Below the pieces are notes generated by a model, which did not search any database, was not told the DNA's origin, and was given only the letters and a program-made list of their open reading frames with translations. Position numbers and translations under genes: made by a program. From Thereva unica (lineage: Eukaryota > Arthropoda > Insecta > Diptera > Therevidae), in the NCBI GenBank assembly GCA_949987705.1, contig OX465281.1:99790326-99854325 (forward strand): a stretch of 64,000 bases of DNA, read 5' to 3'. Every line of letters begins with the position of its first letter. Positions within the stretch are counted from its first letter, which is position 1. Below, piece after piece: positions 34,110 through 46,333 of the stretch.

Positions 34110-37100
34110 TACTAGTCCTTACTAATATTATAAATGCGAAAGTAACTCTGTCTGTCTGTCTGTCTGTTACGCTTTCACGCCTAAACCACTAAACCGATTT
34201 TGATGAAATTTGCAACAGACATAGTTTAGACCTTGGAGACGGACATAGGCTACTTTTTATGGAGAACAAAAGGGTTGAAGGGGGTGAAATGGGGTTCAAT
34301 AAGTTGCAAGGGGATTTTTTTCTATTGTATAAAAAGTAACTGACTGACAGACAACGCACAACTTAAACCGCTAGAGCTAAAGGGCTGAAATTTTGACTGT
34401 GCATCCCTATAATGGCGTGGACATCCGCTAAAAAGCGATTTTTCGAAAGTCATCCCCTAAGGGGGTGAAATGGGGTTTATCCAAACCGCTGGAGCTATAG
34501 GGCTGAAATTTGGACAGTGCATCCCTATAATGACGTTTACATCCACTAAAAAGCGATTTTTCGAAATTCATCCCCTAAGGGGGTGAAATGGGGTTTATCC
34601 AAACCGTTGGAGCTATAGGGCTGAAATTTGGACAGTGCATCCCTATAATGGCGTGGACATCCACTAAGAAGCGATTTTTCGAAATTCATCCCCTAAGGGG
34701 GTGAAATGGGGTTTATCCAAACCGTTGGAGCTATAGGGCTGAAATTTTGACAGTGCATCCCTATAATGGCGTGGACATCCACTAAGAAGCGATTTTTCGA
34801 AATTCATCCCCTAAGGGGGTGAAATGGGGTTTATCCAAACCCTTGGAGCTATAGGGCTGAAATTTTGACAGTGCATCCCTATAATGGCGTGGACATCCAC
34901 TAAGAAGCGATTTTTCGAAATTCATCCCCTAAGGGGGTGAAATGGGGTTTACCCAAACCGCTGAAGCTATAGGGCTGAAATTTGGACAGTGCATCCCTAT
35001 AATGACGTTTACATATACTAAAAAGCGATTTTTCGAAATTCATCCCCTAAGGGGGTGAAATGGGGTTTATCCAAACCGTTGGAGCTATAGGGCTGAAATT
35101 TGGACAGTGCATCCCTATAATGGCGTGGACATCCACTAAGAAGCGATTTTTCGAAATTCATCCCCTAAGGGGGTGAAATGGGGTTTATCCAAACCGTTGG
35201 AGCTATAGGGCTGAAATTTGGACAGTGCATCCCTATAATGGCGTGGACATCCACTAAGAAGCGATTTTTCGAAATTCATCCCCTAAGGGGGTGAAATGGG
35301 GTTTATCCAAACCGTTGGAGCTATAGGGCTGAAATTTTGACAGTGCATCCCTATAATGGCGTGGACATCCACTAAGAAGCGATTTTTCGAAATTCATCCC
35401 CTAAGGGGGTGAAATGGGGTTTATCCAAACCGTTGGAGCTATAGGGCTGAAATTTTGACAGTGCATCCCTATAATGGCGTGGACATCCACTAAGAAGCGA
35501 TTTTTCGAAATTCATCCCCTAAGGGGGTGAAATGGGGTTTACCCAAACCGCTGAAGCTATAGGGCTGAAATTTGGACAGTGCATCCCTATAATGACGTTT
35601 ACATCCACTAAAAAGCGATTTTTCGAAATTCATCCCCTAAGGGGGTGAAATGGGGTTTATCCAAACCGTTGGAGCTATAGGGCTGAAATTTTGACAGTGC
35701 ATCCCTATAATAGCGTGGACATCCACTAAGAAGCGATTTTTCGAAATTCATCCCCTAAGGGGGTGAAATGGGGTTTATCCAAACCGTTGGAGCTATAGGG
35801 CTGAAATTTTGACAGGGCATCCCTATAATGGCGTGGACATCCACTAAGAAGCGATTTTTCGAAATTCATCCCCTAAGCGGGTTTACCCAAACCGCTGGAG
35901 CTATAGGGCTGAAAGTTTGACAGTGCATCCCTATAATGACGTTTACATCCACTAAAAAGCGATTTTTCGAAATTCATTCCCTAAGGGGGTGAAATGGGGT
36001 TTATCCAAACCGTTGGAGCTATAGGGCTGAAATTTTGACAGTGCATCTCTATAATGGCGTGGACATCCACTATAAAGCAATTTTTCGAAATTCATCCCTT
36101 AAGGGGGTGAAATAGGGTTTATCCAAACCGCTGGAGCTATAGAATTGAAATTTTAACAGTGCATCCCTATAATGACGTGGACATCCACTAAAGAGCGATT
36201 TTTCGAAATTCATCCCCTAAGGGTGTGAAATGGGGTTTATACAAACCTCTAAAGCTATACGGCTGAAATTTTGACAGTGCATCTCTATAATGACGTTTAC
36301 ATCCACTAAAGAGCGATTTTTCGAAATTCATCCCCTAAGGGTGTGAAATGGGGTTTTTACAAACCGCTAAAGCTATAGGGCTGAAATTTGGACAGTGCAT
36401 CTCTATAATGGAGTGGACATTCACTATAAAGCGATTTTTCGAAATTCATCCCCTAAGGGGGTGAAATGGGGTTTATCCAAACCGCTGGAGCTATAGGTTG
36501 GAAATTTTGACAGTGCATCCCCTTAATGACGTGGACATCCACTAAGAAGCGATTTTTCGAAATTTATCCCCTAATGGGGTGAAATGGGATTAACCCACAC
36601 CGCTGAAGCTGGAGGGCTCTAATTTTGACCGTGCATCACTACAATGACGTGGGCATCCACTTAGGGACGATTGAAATTTATCCCCTAAGGGGGTTAAATG
36701 GGGTTAAGCCAAACCACTGGAGCTAAACGGCTGAAATTTTGACAGTGCATCGTGGACATTTACTAAGAAGCGATTTTTCGAAATTCATCGCCTAAAGGGG
36801 TAAAATTTGGTTTACCAAACTACTGGAACTACAGGGTTGAAATTTGGACAGTGCATCCCTATAATGACATGGACATCCACTAAGAGGCGAGTATTCGAAA
36901 TTCATCCCCTAAGGGGATGAAATGGGGTTAACCCAAACCTCTGAAGCTGAAGGGCTGAAATTTTGACAGTGCATCCCTATAATCACGTAGAAATGAATGA
37001 CTCGAAATTCACTTTATTTAATATTCATTTGTGATTGCTTCATAATTTCTTACATCCACGTAAATAGGCGAACAAACTTAACGAACGTTCGTCAAACCCT

Positions 37101-37337
37101 AAAATGTCACTTTTCTTGATGACATATACATGCCAATCTACTTTAAAACTTGCAGATTTGTTGAGGAGAGGTGATATTCGCAGTAATTTGTTTACCATAT
37201 TTATTAAAAAAATGCACTATAATAAACCCTTTTTAGGGATAATAACAGCTGACTTTTTTGTTGGTTTTTTTAAGGAAAACATTTCACATAATAAACAGTT
37301 TTTAAAGGCGTTGCAAGGCACGCGGGTTTTATGCTAG
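34110..37337 (+). mobile_element. Helitron-like / microsatellite-associated element with satellite interior
   Basis: Left part has CTTACTAATATTATAAATGC, then (TCTG)n at 34148-34166 and CGCTTTCACGCCTAAACCAC, a combination known from microsatellite-associated and Helitron-like insect repeats. The right part ends GCACGCGGGTTTTATGCTAGT. A related end lies in reverse at ~37968-38000 (ACTAGCAAAAACCCGCATGC). It splits a transposase gene. No RepHel gene is seen, so it is non-autonomous; class assignment is tentative. Confidence 0.5.
34353..37000 (+). repeat. 118-bp satellite array, ~22 units
   Basis: Unit marker TGGGGTTTATCCAAACC recurs at 34471, 34589 and 34707 (118 bp each). Variant units (GACGTTTACAT instead of GGCGTGGACAT) recur, and a matching pair (TTTACCCAAACCGCTGAAGC) lies 590 bp apart, which shows five-unit blocks. 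Units decay towards the right end. Confidence 0.9.
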
Positions 37338-37344
37338 TATAATA

Positions 37345-37545
37345 TATATTAATGGCTGCAGTTTAAAACACACGGAAGATTTTTTTGAAACGCCGATAGG
37401 TTCTTCACTTTTGAACATATATTCATCTAACTGCGAAGAAAACAGTCCATCAAATTATGCCTTGAATCATATTAAATGTAAATTAGTTAGTGTAAAATAC
37501 AAAGGCAATATAAAAGTTTTTCTGCCATTATTACACACTCTATAA
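37345..37545 (+). pseudogene. CACTA/EnSpm-type transposase, extreme C-terminus, part 2
   Basis: Open frame INGCSLKHTEDFFETPIGSS ... KCKLVSVKYKGNIKVFLPLL ending in TAA. The DFF-x-x-P-x-x-S-x-x-L-x-IY and LPLLHTL features fit the last part of the transposase at 33522-34108, now ~3.2 kb away because of the Helitron-like insertion. Confidence 0.5.
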
Positions 37546-38229
37546 AAATAACATGTTCTTTATTGGTATGTTTCTACAATAATGAAATACATAAAAAAAA
37601 TTAATCCACTTTTACCTTAAAAAATATAGCTCTCTTAAAATAATAAAAAAAAATTCATTCAGACTTGTAAAAAATGTAGTTTTCTTAAAATAATAAAAAA
37701 ATAAATCACTTTGAAAATGTATTTTCCTTCTGTGATTCCTCATCGGACAGTGTAACGAGGCTATGGGACAAAACGGAAAAACATATGGGATTGAATATTG
37801 AATGCTAGAACCAAAATCCTTGCATACTAAAAATAATTTTCATGCATTTTGCGAAAAAGGCCGAAAAAGGATTCAGGACCAAAAAAGGATATTCTCATTT
37901 ATAGACAGCTTAATGGACGGACTTTCAAATACAATCATTAGAATTTCTCGATTATATTAACTTTAACTAGCAAAAACCCGCATGCGTCGCAACGCCTTTT
38001 AATAAAACAAAATTTTGTGTGCATAGTCCGGAATAAGAAAAGGGTATAATGAAACAACGAACAAATCTGCCAGACATGATTTTGGATATATAAAAAACTT
38101 TAGAGTTGACTATAAAAATATGTACCTACAACTTTTTTTAAAATTTGAGGTTAATCATCGGAAAACTTTTATACTACGTGCACAACAGATACTTAACCAA
38201 TTTTATTCAGAATATGTCTTGTGCGCGAT
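37546..38229. other. AT-rich non-coding
   Basis: No gene. Holds the reverse-oriented Helitron-like end at ~37968-38000. Confidence 0.4.
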
Positions 38230-38418
38230 TTATTTTCTTTAATTATTCTTTTCCTATTTTTATTTGAATAAAAAAAAACAACAAAGCTAATAGTGACAAC
38301 ACTGAACTTTATTTTAATTAATAAAAATCACTAAGCTACTTTTATAACTTGTAAAGTTAAGTTCTTCAGAATCCAACCGACGGGTTTTAAGAATAATCGA
38401 AAACTAAAGTTTTAAAAA
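38230..38418 (-). repeat. Errantivirus 3' LTR
   Basis: ~189 bp, matching 50284-51281 after the MITE there is removed. The copies differ by an ~18-bp indel, which indicates age. Exact borders are uncertain by a few bases because of T-rich ends. Confidence 0.8.
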
Positions 38419-38479
38419 CCTAAAAATTCTCTTTAGGTTAAAGGGAAAAGTCGTCGTTCTCATGAAAAGTGCATAGTAA

Positions 38480-38854
38480 TCAGAAAAGTATAATTCTGTG
38501 CGAATCAGGTATCGTTTGGTTAGATGCTGATTCGGTGGGAACGTTTTCTGTTGTCGTTTCTCTTAGCGACTTAAATTTCTGTCTTTTACTAGAATTAAGA
38601 ATTTTACTAGTCATGTTGGAAAGTGGTAACATGAGTCTTCCTTCGTTAAATCGAGGATTCTCCTGAATCCGATTGACGACTTTTACCTTTAACCGTTTTT
38701 GTTTTATATAAAGGAATAAAATTATTATTATTATTACAATTGATGTTGTTAAGCTTATTCCTGAATAAATAGTCCAGTCAAAATAGACGAAAAAACGCCA
38801 TAATTGGAAGATAATTCGGAAGTTGCTGAAAATTGGAACAGCCCTCAAAAACAT
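38480..38854 (-). pseudogene. env: Errantivirus Env, C-terminal part (transmembrane anchor)
   Basis: Contains a hydrophobic segment SLTTSIVIIIIILFLYI followed by a basic stretch KQKRLKVKVV and a polar tail, as expected for the membrane anchor and cytoplasmic tail of a class of insect retrovirus envelope proteins. It is separated from the rest of env by ~300 bp of unrelated sequence. Broken gene. Confidence 0.65.
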
Positions 38855-39162
38855 TATTATACATAAGCTGTAGAGACTGCCACGCGATTGGACGACTGCA
38901 AACTTTTTTATTCAAGGTCAAAGGGTCAAAATATCAGTTTTTTGCAAATATATGCTAAACCGTACGTCTTATCAGAAAATTGTGTTTACAACGTTTGTAG
39001 ATTAGGCGATTATCTACAAAAAAATATATGATACATTTTCTCGTAGGAATTGCCATTTCTGAGATATTGTCGTTTTTAGTTAAAAAACTCAGTTAGTTAG
39101 TTAGTTAAAAAACTCATATACTATCATTCCCGACTTATATGGAATTTTAATTAGATATTGTA
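38855..39162. other. Unrelated sequence replacing part of env
   Basis: Non-coding AT-rich DNA with short AGTT repeats near 39090. The middle of env (~200 codons) is absent, so this is a deletion with filler or an insertion plus deletion. Confidence 0.45.
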
Positions 39163-39971
39163 TTATTTTATTGAAAGAGCTTTATGACTTTTATGTGACT
39201 TTATTGAAGTTCGGAGTACAACTGGCCACTCTTTGTTGGTATTTGTTTTAGAAAATCCTACTTTTAAGCTTTTTATTTTGTCCGCATTAATTTTGTAGGC
39301 GTAAATTTCTTCGTGAGTTAGGAGGGACGGATGTATAATGTTAAGGTTAGAAAGAATTATGTCGTCTTGTAGTTCGCTTACCATTTTGTCTACTTCCTGA
39401 TGTCTAATGTTGCAATCTTTATTCTGTTTTTGTCAGTTTCTCGATTTAAAAAGTCTTGTATAACCTTCCTGTCGCTTTCAATTGCAGTAAGAAGTTTATT
39501 TATGGAGTTATTAAAGTTATTGTTTATATAAACTTGCTGGTTCATGTTTGTTATTAGGTTGTGGTTATTGGTGTTCATTATTGCGAGATGCTCGTTTATT
39601 ATCTGTCTATCTTCATCATCCATGGTTCCACTTATCCATTTGTTTATGGTTCCAATAAAATTGAATAGTCCTCGTTTTTGTATGGAGTGGTGTCCATCTT
39701 TTAGAGTTAACAGCTTATCTTCTAACGTATCTATATCCTTTAGTAAGGAGTAACTAATATTTTCGGGGAGTAATAATGTACTTACTGTTAATTCTTTTAG
39801 TATTTTATCTATTTGTTCTAGGTCAATTATATGTAATGAATAATTATACGTTTCCGGTACTGGAATTTGCTTCTCTTGCAATATGGTATATCCAGTGTTA
39901 GTTTCGATTTTCTCGACTTGTAGTTGGCTCATTGTTGGATGCATCATTGTTAATATTATAAAGATGAGCAT
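39163..39971 (-). pseudogene. env: Errantivirus Env, N-terminal and fusion region, frameshifted
   Basis: 39971-39390 starts with a signal-peptide-like MLIFIILTMMHPTMS and contains a furin-type site with fusion-peptide-like residues (QKRGLFNFIGTINKWI), the signature shared by errantivirus and baculovirus F-type envelope proteins. A stop and frame change near 39390 separate it from 39384-39163, which continues the ectodomain. The start overlaps the integrase end by 74 bp, as is usual for the family. With a missing middle and split frames it cannot make a full envelope. Confidence 0.8.
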
Positions 39972-41042
39972 TATTGTCTGAAAATTTTAGGGGACGTTTA
40001 ATATTTGAAGGGTGTACATTGGTTAAATTATATTTTCTGAATTTAGGTTCATCTTTATGCCTTACAGATTTATAATTCTTAATGTAACCTTGCGTTCTTG
40101 CTTCTTCATATTCTTCCCTATTTTTGTTGTGCTTTTCTAATCTTTTCTCCTGAGTTTTAATGAGATTATTATACAACTCTTCAATTGGGACTTTCCCTTC
40201 CTCTGCATTTAGTGGGGTGGTTTTTATTGTGCTGTGATGCTGATTATTATAATACTTTATAACGTCTAACATTTGGGTTCGCATGGGTGTTTTTTCTTCT
40301 AAATTAAATATACGTAATTTCTCCGTGATAGTGTTATTTAACCTTTCTATGTCTGAGTTCCCTGTATGACTGTTGGGTTTGACTAAGTGTAGTTCTACGT
40401 TTTCTTGATTTAGGAACTCTTTCACATTAAGATATCTAAATCCATTATCGGCTACAAGCTTTTTGGGTTTTTTATGGTTAAAATACATTCTTAACTTCTC
40501 TATGATTTCTGTATGATTTCGGTGTTCCATTGTGTAGGCTGTTGTAAACTTAGTGAATTTGTCAATAAATACCATAAAACACTGTTTCTTGTTTACGTAA
40601 GTATCTACATGAATTATTTGGTTTTTGTTTGTGGGGATTTCTGTTTTTTTTTTTTTAAATTTAGGTCTAATTGGGTGTCTATCGTACTTTCCTTGATTAC
40701 ATACATCACAATTGTTAGTAATTTTATTGATGATCGTTTTAAGTTGTTTATGGTAAATTTTAGTATTTAAATCTTCGTAAAGGGCAATAATACCGGGATG
40801 TTTTTGTTGTTTGTGCTGTATTGAGACTATTTTGACTAATTCTTCCTCAGATTTAATGTCCTGAGCGAAAAATGTGCACTTTACAAATTTAGTCTTTGGG
40901 AATTCTCTAATCAATATTTGCTGAATTAGGTTGAATTCGTGATCTGTAATTTCAGTGTAAACGGCTGTTCTACTACAAGTTATGTGCGGTTTTAGTTTGC
41001 TAACTAGTTCTTCAGGGATTATGTTTGGATATATATATATAT
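39898..41042 (-). pseudogene. pol: Errantivirus Pol, integrase part
   Basis: Begins within the (TA)n tract where the copia element is inserted. Zinc finger H...H...CDVC, then IIHVDTYV, KLVADNGF and NSDIERLN, giving the D, D and E catalytic residues. The frame is open to its TGA. The upstream RT part is at 46332-47863, separated by copia, a MITE and TA repeats. Confidence 0.88.
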
Positions 41043-41278
41043 AGAGGTGTTGACCAAATAATAACAAGAAAACGGAATTAACTATTAAGATAATTTATTT
41101 ATCACTTAATATTACAACTTGTTAATTTTCGTCCGTTCACAAAAACGCGTAACCCGAAACTAAACTAAACTGACAGAAGAAAAGAAATGGCGTTGCAAGC
41201 CCAAAGAAAAAAAAATGCTACCAACATGGTGAAATAAAAGAAACTATAAATTCGAATTTTCAAACAAACAATATCTCT
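41043..41278 (-). repeat. Copia 3' LTR (236 bp)
   Basis: Same length as 45524-45759 with two substitutions seen. Borders AGAG...CTCT. The minus strand is the element's sense. Confidence 0.92.
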
Positions 41279-41297
41279 ACAATCCCCCCCTCGGAAA
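41279..41297 (-). other. Copia polypurine tract
   Basis: Minus strand CCGAGGGGGGGATTG directly before the 3' LTR: the plus-strand primer site. Confidence 0.85.
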
Positions 41298-41325
41298 GAT
41301 TATAAACTCCTCGATGATCTTTACG

Positions 41326-44300
41326 TCATGGCAGCTCCTGCAGCATCTTCGATCGATGAACCTCATGTTGGTTGCGGCCCAGGGACTTCGTCAGAAGGTC
41401 TGCCAAGTTTTGTTGTGTCGAAACATATTTAAGTCGAACAATTTTCTCCTCAGTTTTCTCTCGAATGTAGTGGTGCCTGATTGCGATGTGCTTTGTTCGA
41501 CTCTTGCTGACGTAGCTCTCAGCGTGTGCGATAGCAGCTTGGCTATCACACCAGATCAAAGTCGATCCACCAACCAGCTTGTTGAATCGAATTGATTCCA
41601 ACAGATTTTTCATCCACACGACTTCTCTGGTACATTCAGCTAACGAGATATATTCAGCCTCCATCGTGCTCAGCGCCACTGAAGTTTGCTTCACACTTCT
41701 CCAAAACACAGGTGCGCCAGCCAACAACACCACGTATCCACTGATGCTCTTCCTGTCCAGCGTAGATGTCGCCCAATCTGCGTCAGAGTAAGCAGTCAGG
41801 TCTTCTCCAGTAGGTTTGTAGACCAATTTCAGATGTTTCGTCTCCTTTAAATAGCGTAAGACTCTTCGTGCAGCATTCCAATGATCCTCATTGTTACAGG
41901 TGCAAAACTGTGCCAGTTTTGCGACGGAGAATGCGATATCTGGTCGGGTCCTCTGCGACAGGTACAAAAGCCCACCGATAAGCTCTCGATACGGTCGTTC
42001 ACTGCTGCCCTCATCACTCTTCTCATCCAGGAACGTTGGCCTTACTTCCATGGGTGTCGCGATGCCTTTTGCATCTTGAAGTCCAAATCGATGAACTAGT
42101 TTCTCGATGTAAGCCTCCTGTGACAATGTCATACTTCCATCTTTTCCTGCGCAGAACTTCACACCCAGTAAACTTGTAAGTCCTCCAAGATGTTTGACGT
42201 CGAAACATTGGTCCAGCAACTTCTTCACCACCTTCCTTGTCGCCTCGTTCTCAGCAATCGAAACTATGTCGTCCACGTAGACAGTCAGGATGGCCCTTCC
42301 TTCTTTCATGTCTAGTTCATAGACACATGGATCCACTTTGTTCCGCATAAATCCTCGCGCTGTCAAGGACTCGTTCATATGCTCGTTCCAGCATCTCCCA
42401 CTTTGCTTCAGGCCGTACACAGATTTATTCAACCGGCAGACCAACTTCTCCTCGCCCTTACGGACGAATCCTTCCGGTTGGTCCATATACACAACCTGTT
42501 CCAACTTGCTGTGAAGATAAGCACTTTTGACGTCGCATTGATCCATCTTCCATCCTTTCTCGACCCCTGCAGCTACCAACAGACGCACAGTTTCGAAGTT
42601 CGATACTGGAGCGTATACCTCTTCATAGTCGACTCCTTTCTTCTGCGTACATCCTTTGGCTACCAACCGCGCCTTCCAACGTTGAGTGTCTCCTATGACC
42701 TTCCGTGTGTAAACCCATCTACACTTCACTGGTTTTACACCTGGGGGTAACTCCACCAAGTCCCAGGAATCATGTGACATCAACGAATTGTTCATTGCCT
42801 CGTTCATTGCCCTCAACCACTGTAGCGACTCCTCAGATTCAACTGCTTGTCGATAAGATGATGGAACATCGTCCTTGATGCCTGACACTAAATTCGATTG
42901 CGGATTGTCGGATTCCTTTCTTTTCGAGCGCAAGGTCATTTCATGTGGTATCACTCCTTTTTCCTTTGGTCTTTCACGTTTCTTCCTCGGAGTTTCTTCT
43001 TCGCTCTCTTCTACAGGATTCGGCAGAATTCGTAATGGTTGGTCCATTACATTTTCCAATTCTTCACCATCAGGTAAGGTTTTGTCTCGTGCATCTTCGA
43101 AGTCCTCTTCCACACTGATTAGCCTCTCGTTCTCGTCGTTGATGCTGTCCCCGTCTTCCTCATAATCAACCTCGTTGTCACCTTCCGGAACTGGCTCGCA
43201 CGGTGAGTTTTCTGAATAGAATTCAGCTACTTGTTTTGATGTTTTCCCTGGTTTGATACTCACATCGTAGGATTTCTCCTTGAAGACACAATCCCTTGAC
43301 TCTTCGATTTTTCCAGAATCCTGCATCCAGATCCGATAACCACGACTTCTCTTCGCGTACCCAATCAGTGTTCCTCTATCAGCTCTGGGGGTAAGTTTGG
43401 AGTGACGTTTCGGTTTTGGAATGTGAACGAAAACTTCACAACCAATCTCTCGAAAGTAACTCACGTTCGGCTTCTTCCCTGTCCAAATCTCGTACGGAGT
43501 TTTCTTCGTGTCGTGTGAATTCGTAACTCTGTTACGAACGTGTACCGCCGTGTCTAACAGCTCAGCCCATGCGCCCTTAGGTAAACCTGTTTCGTGGAGT
43601 GTGGCTCGAAGTAGATCCATCAGCGTTCTGTTGAGTCTCTCTGCAACTCCATTCTGCTGGGGAGTATACACCATCGTTGTCTCGTGACAAATGCCCTCAG
43701 CCTCGCAGAACTCAGTCCACTGCTTCGAGCAAAATTCGAGGCCGTTGTCTGTCCTCAGCCGCTTCAATTTTTTTCCCGTCTGCCTCTCAGTCTCGACTTT
43801 CCATTTCTTGAACTCTTCGAAGGCTTGACTTTTGTACTTCAGAAATCTCACATGTACGTATCTGCTGGCGTCGTCTACGAAGCTTAGGAGATATCTGTTC
43901 TTGCCCCAACTTTCCACGTCAATTGGTCCCATCAGGTCCGAATGGACTAAGTCCAGAACAGATGTCTTCTTCGTGTTGTTTTCCGGCGGAATGTTGTCCT
44001 TCGGGAATGGCTGTCGAGTTGATTTGCCTGCCAAACAGTCGTCACATTTCGTCGGAAGATCTGCAGCCACGTTCATGCCAACAACGGAATTTGCCTTCGA
44101 CATCTCCAGGATTTTCCCTTTGCTCACGTGCATCATGCGTTTGTGCCACATGTTAAGAGGCAACAACTTTCCGTTGATCCTGCTTGAAACATTGTTGAGC
44201 ATGATATCCCTCGAGCATGGTTCGGCACCTACCACGTACAGCCTTCCTTGCTGTTGAGTCTTTATCAGCAACTCCCCATTCTTGTCACAAATAGAGCATC

Positions 44301-45447
44301 CTTCTTCGTCAAAAATGATTTTCTTCTTATTCTCTATCAGTGTCCTCACTGAGAGAATTCCATGATCCAATCCAGGAGCCAACAGCGTGTTTTCAGCCCT
44401 AAATTCCTCGATCGTGGATAGACCATTTTTAATTTTAGCGTTCACAGTTCCTCTACCAAGCGCGGGTGTAGTACTGCCATCTGCCAAAGTTATTTCCTCT
44501 TTAACATTCCTGTCCAACTTCGAGAAATAATCTTCGTTTGGTGTCATGTGGTGTGTCGCACCAGAGTCGATTATCCAGCTGTCGCTATTCACCTTTGCTG
44601 ACCCGCATGACACACTCAAAACGACAAGATTTGCATTTGCATTGTTGCCTTTTTTCTTCTCGCGTTCTGGACAAAACTTGGCAATATGCCCACTCTGCTG
44701 ACAATGATAACAAACAAACTTTCCATGTTTTTTCTGTCCTTTTTCCACCGAATCACCGTTTTGTTTACTTTTCGACGTTTCCTGTTTAGATCCTTGTGCA
44801 GGCTTGTTTTTCCATGGCTTTCTTTTGTTGAAGGCCATCAACGCAGTTTCCTTACTCTCGCTACTGTCTCGGCGTCTCGCATCCTCTGCTAAGAGTCTCA
44901 TCTTTACCGTGGCACTTTTGAATTCATCACTAGGAAGATTGCACAGGTTCGAAGCCACGTTGTCATAATCGGAAGACAAACCACACAGAATTATCATCGC
45001 GATATCACTGTCGTCGATGACGTCTCCAACACTCGACAAGTCCCCAACAGTCCTGTTGATCTGGCCTAAATAACTCTCCATGCTTCCACTGTTGCTCATC
45101 TTGTGTGAATATAGCTGTCTCCTGAGTTGAACTGTACGAAACTTGCTGTCCTTCGGTGCGTACAACTTTTGCAGTTCGTCCCACACTTCCTTCGCCGAGG
45201 CCTTGTTGCGGATGTGCATCTGCTGTTCGTCGCAAATCGCAAGGGCAATTTTCGCGTGCGCTCGACCTTGACGTGAGATGTGCTGCTTCTTCTGTGACTC
45301 CGTCGCTCCTTCAGCTGGTTCATCCTCTCCAGGTTCGATGACAGCCCACAGATCAGCCTCCATCAGAGTCATTTTCATTTGATATGACCACGACGCGTAG
45401 TTCGTGCCATTCAGTTTTTCTATCGTGGATTTGCTTTCCGACGTCAT
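41326..45447 (-). CDS. Copia Gag-Pol polyprotein, intact
   Basis: Single frame of ~1373 codons from ATG at 45447 (a purine-rich run precedes it; upstream in-frame non-ATG codons are not needed). Order: Gag with zinc knuckle CYHCQQSGHIAKFC (~246-259), protease WIIDSGATHHM (Asp ~294), GAG_pre-integrase HKRMMH...CDDC, integrase core LVHSDLMGP / LRTDNGLEF / NGVAERLN, RT with YVDD at ~1057-1060, RNase H with SDADW ~1220 and CDSQAAI. The protease-IN-RT order is diagnostic of Ty1/copia. No stop or frameshift, all catalytic residues present and near-identical LTRs: probably a recent and possibly competent insertion. Confidence 0.95.
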   Translation of the reverse strand: MTSESKSTIEKLNGTNYASWSYQMKMTLMEADLWAVIEPGEDEPAEGATESQKKQHISRQGRAHAKIALAICDEQQMHIRNKASAKEVWDELQKLYAPKDSKFRTVQLRRQLYSHKMSNSGSMESYLGQINRTVGDLSSVGDVIDDSDIAMIILCGLSSDYDNVASNLCNLPSDEFKSATVKMRLLAEDARRRDSSESKETALMAFNKRKPWKNKPAQGSKQETSKSKQNGDSVEKGQKKHGKFVCYHCQQSGHIAKFCPEREKKKGNNANANLVVLSVSCGSAKVNSDSWIIDSGATHHMTPNEDYFSKLDRNVKEEITLADGSTTPALGRGTVNAKIKNGLSTIEEFRAENTLLAPGLDHGILSVRTLIENKKKIIFDEEGCSICDKNGELLIKTQQQGRLYVVGAEPCSRDIMLNNVSSRINGKLLPLNMWHKRMMHVSKGKILEMSKANSVVGMNVAADLPTKCDDCLAGKSTRQPFPKDNIPPENNTKKTSVLDLVHSDLMGPIDVESWGKNRYLLSFVDDASRYVHVRFLKYKSQAFEEFKKWKVETERQTGKKLKRLRTDNGLEFCSKQWTEFCEAEGICHETTMVYTPQQNGVAERLNRTLMDLLRATLHETGLPKGAWAELLDTAVHVRNRVTNSHDTKKTPYEIWTGKKPNVSYFREIGCEVFVHIPKPKRHSKLTPRADRGTLIGYAKRSRGYRIWMQDSGKIEESRDCVFKEKSYDVSIKPGKTSKQVAEFYSENSPCEPVPEGDNEVDYEEDGDSINDENERLISVEEDFEDARDKTLPDGEELENVMDQPLRILPNPVEESEEETPRKKRERPKEKGVIPHEMTLRSKRKESDNPQSNLVSGIKDDVPSSYRQAVESEESLQWLRAMNEAMNNSLMSHDSWDLVELPPGVKPVKCRWVYTRKVIGDTQRWKARLVAKGCTQKKGVDYEEVYAPVSNFETVRLLVAAGVEKGWKMDQCDVKSAYLHSKLEQVVYMDQPEGFVRKGEEKLVCRLNKSVYGLKQSGRCWNEHMNESLTARGFMRNKVDPCVYELDMKEGRAILTVYVDDIVSIAENEATRKVVKKLLDQCFDVKHLGGLTSLLGVKFCAGKDGSMTLSQEAYIEKLVHRFGLQDAKGIATPMEVRPTFLDEKSDEGSSERPYRELIGGLLYLSQRTRPDIAFSVAKLAQFCTCNNEDHWNAARRVLRYLKETKHLKLVYKPTGEDLTAYSDADWATSTLDRKSISGYVVLLAGAPVFWRSVKQTSVALSTMEAEYISLAECTREVVWMKNLLESIRFNKLVGGSTLIWCDSQAAIAHAESYVSKSRTKHIAIRHHYIREKTEEKIVRLKYVSTQQNLADLLTKSLGRNQHEVHRSKMLQELP

Positions 45448-45506
45448 CTTTGTCCTTTTCTTTTTTTTTTTCACAACTTGAAACGTACACTTGAATCACA
45501 CAACTG

Positions 45507-45523
45507 GGCCCATAACCATTGTT
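45507..45523 (-). other. Copia primer-binding site
   Basis: Minus strand GGTTATGGGCCCAGT just after the 5' LTR. It matches the known copia primer site, which uses an internal cut initiator tRNA-Met. Confidence 0.85.

Positions 45524-46281
<758 letters not shown>

Positions 46282-46331
<50 letters not shown>
46282..46331. repeat. (TA)n microsatellite, right part
   Basis: ~49 bp TA. On the minus strand it is translated in frame as alternating Tyr-Ile at the end of the RT/RH piece, so the repeat was inside pol. Confidence 0.95.

Positions 46332-46333
<2 letters not shown>

Noticed and set aside
34353..37000. 118-bp repeats as a CRISPR-like array
   Set aside because: Units are continuous with no unique spacers; the genome is eukaryotic.
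37104..37337. A 77-codon frame right of the satellite
   Set aside because: Low-complexity composition and position inside the Helitron-like end; no family recognised.
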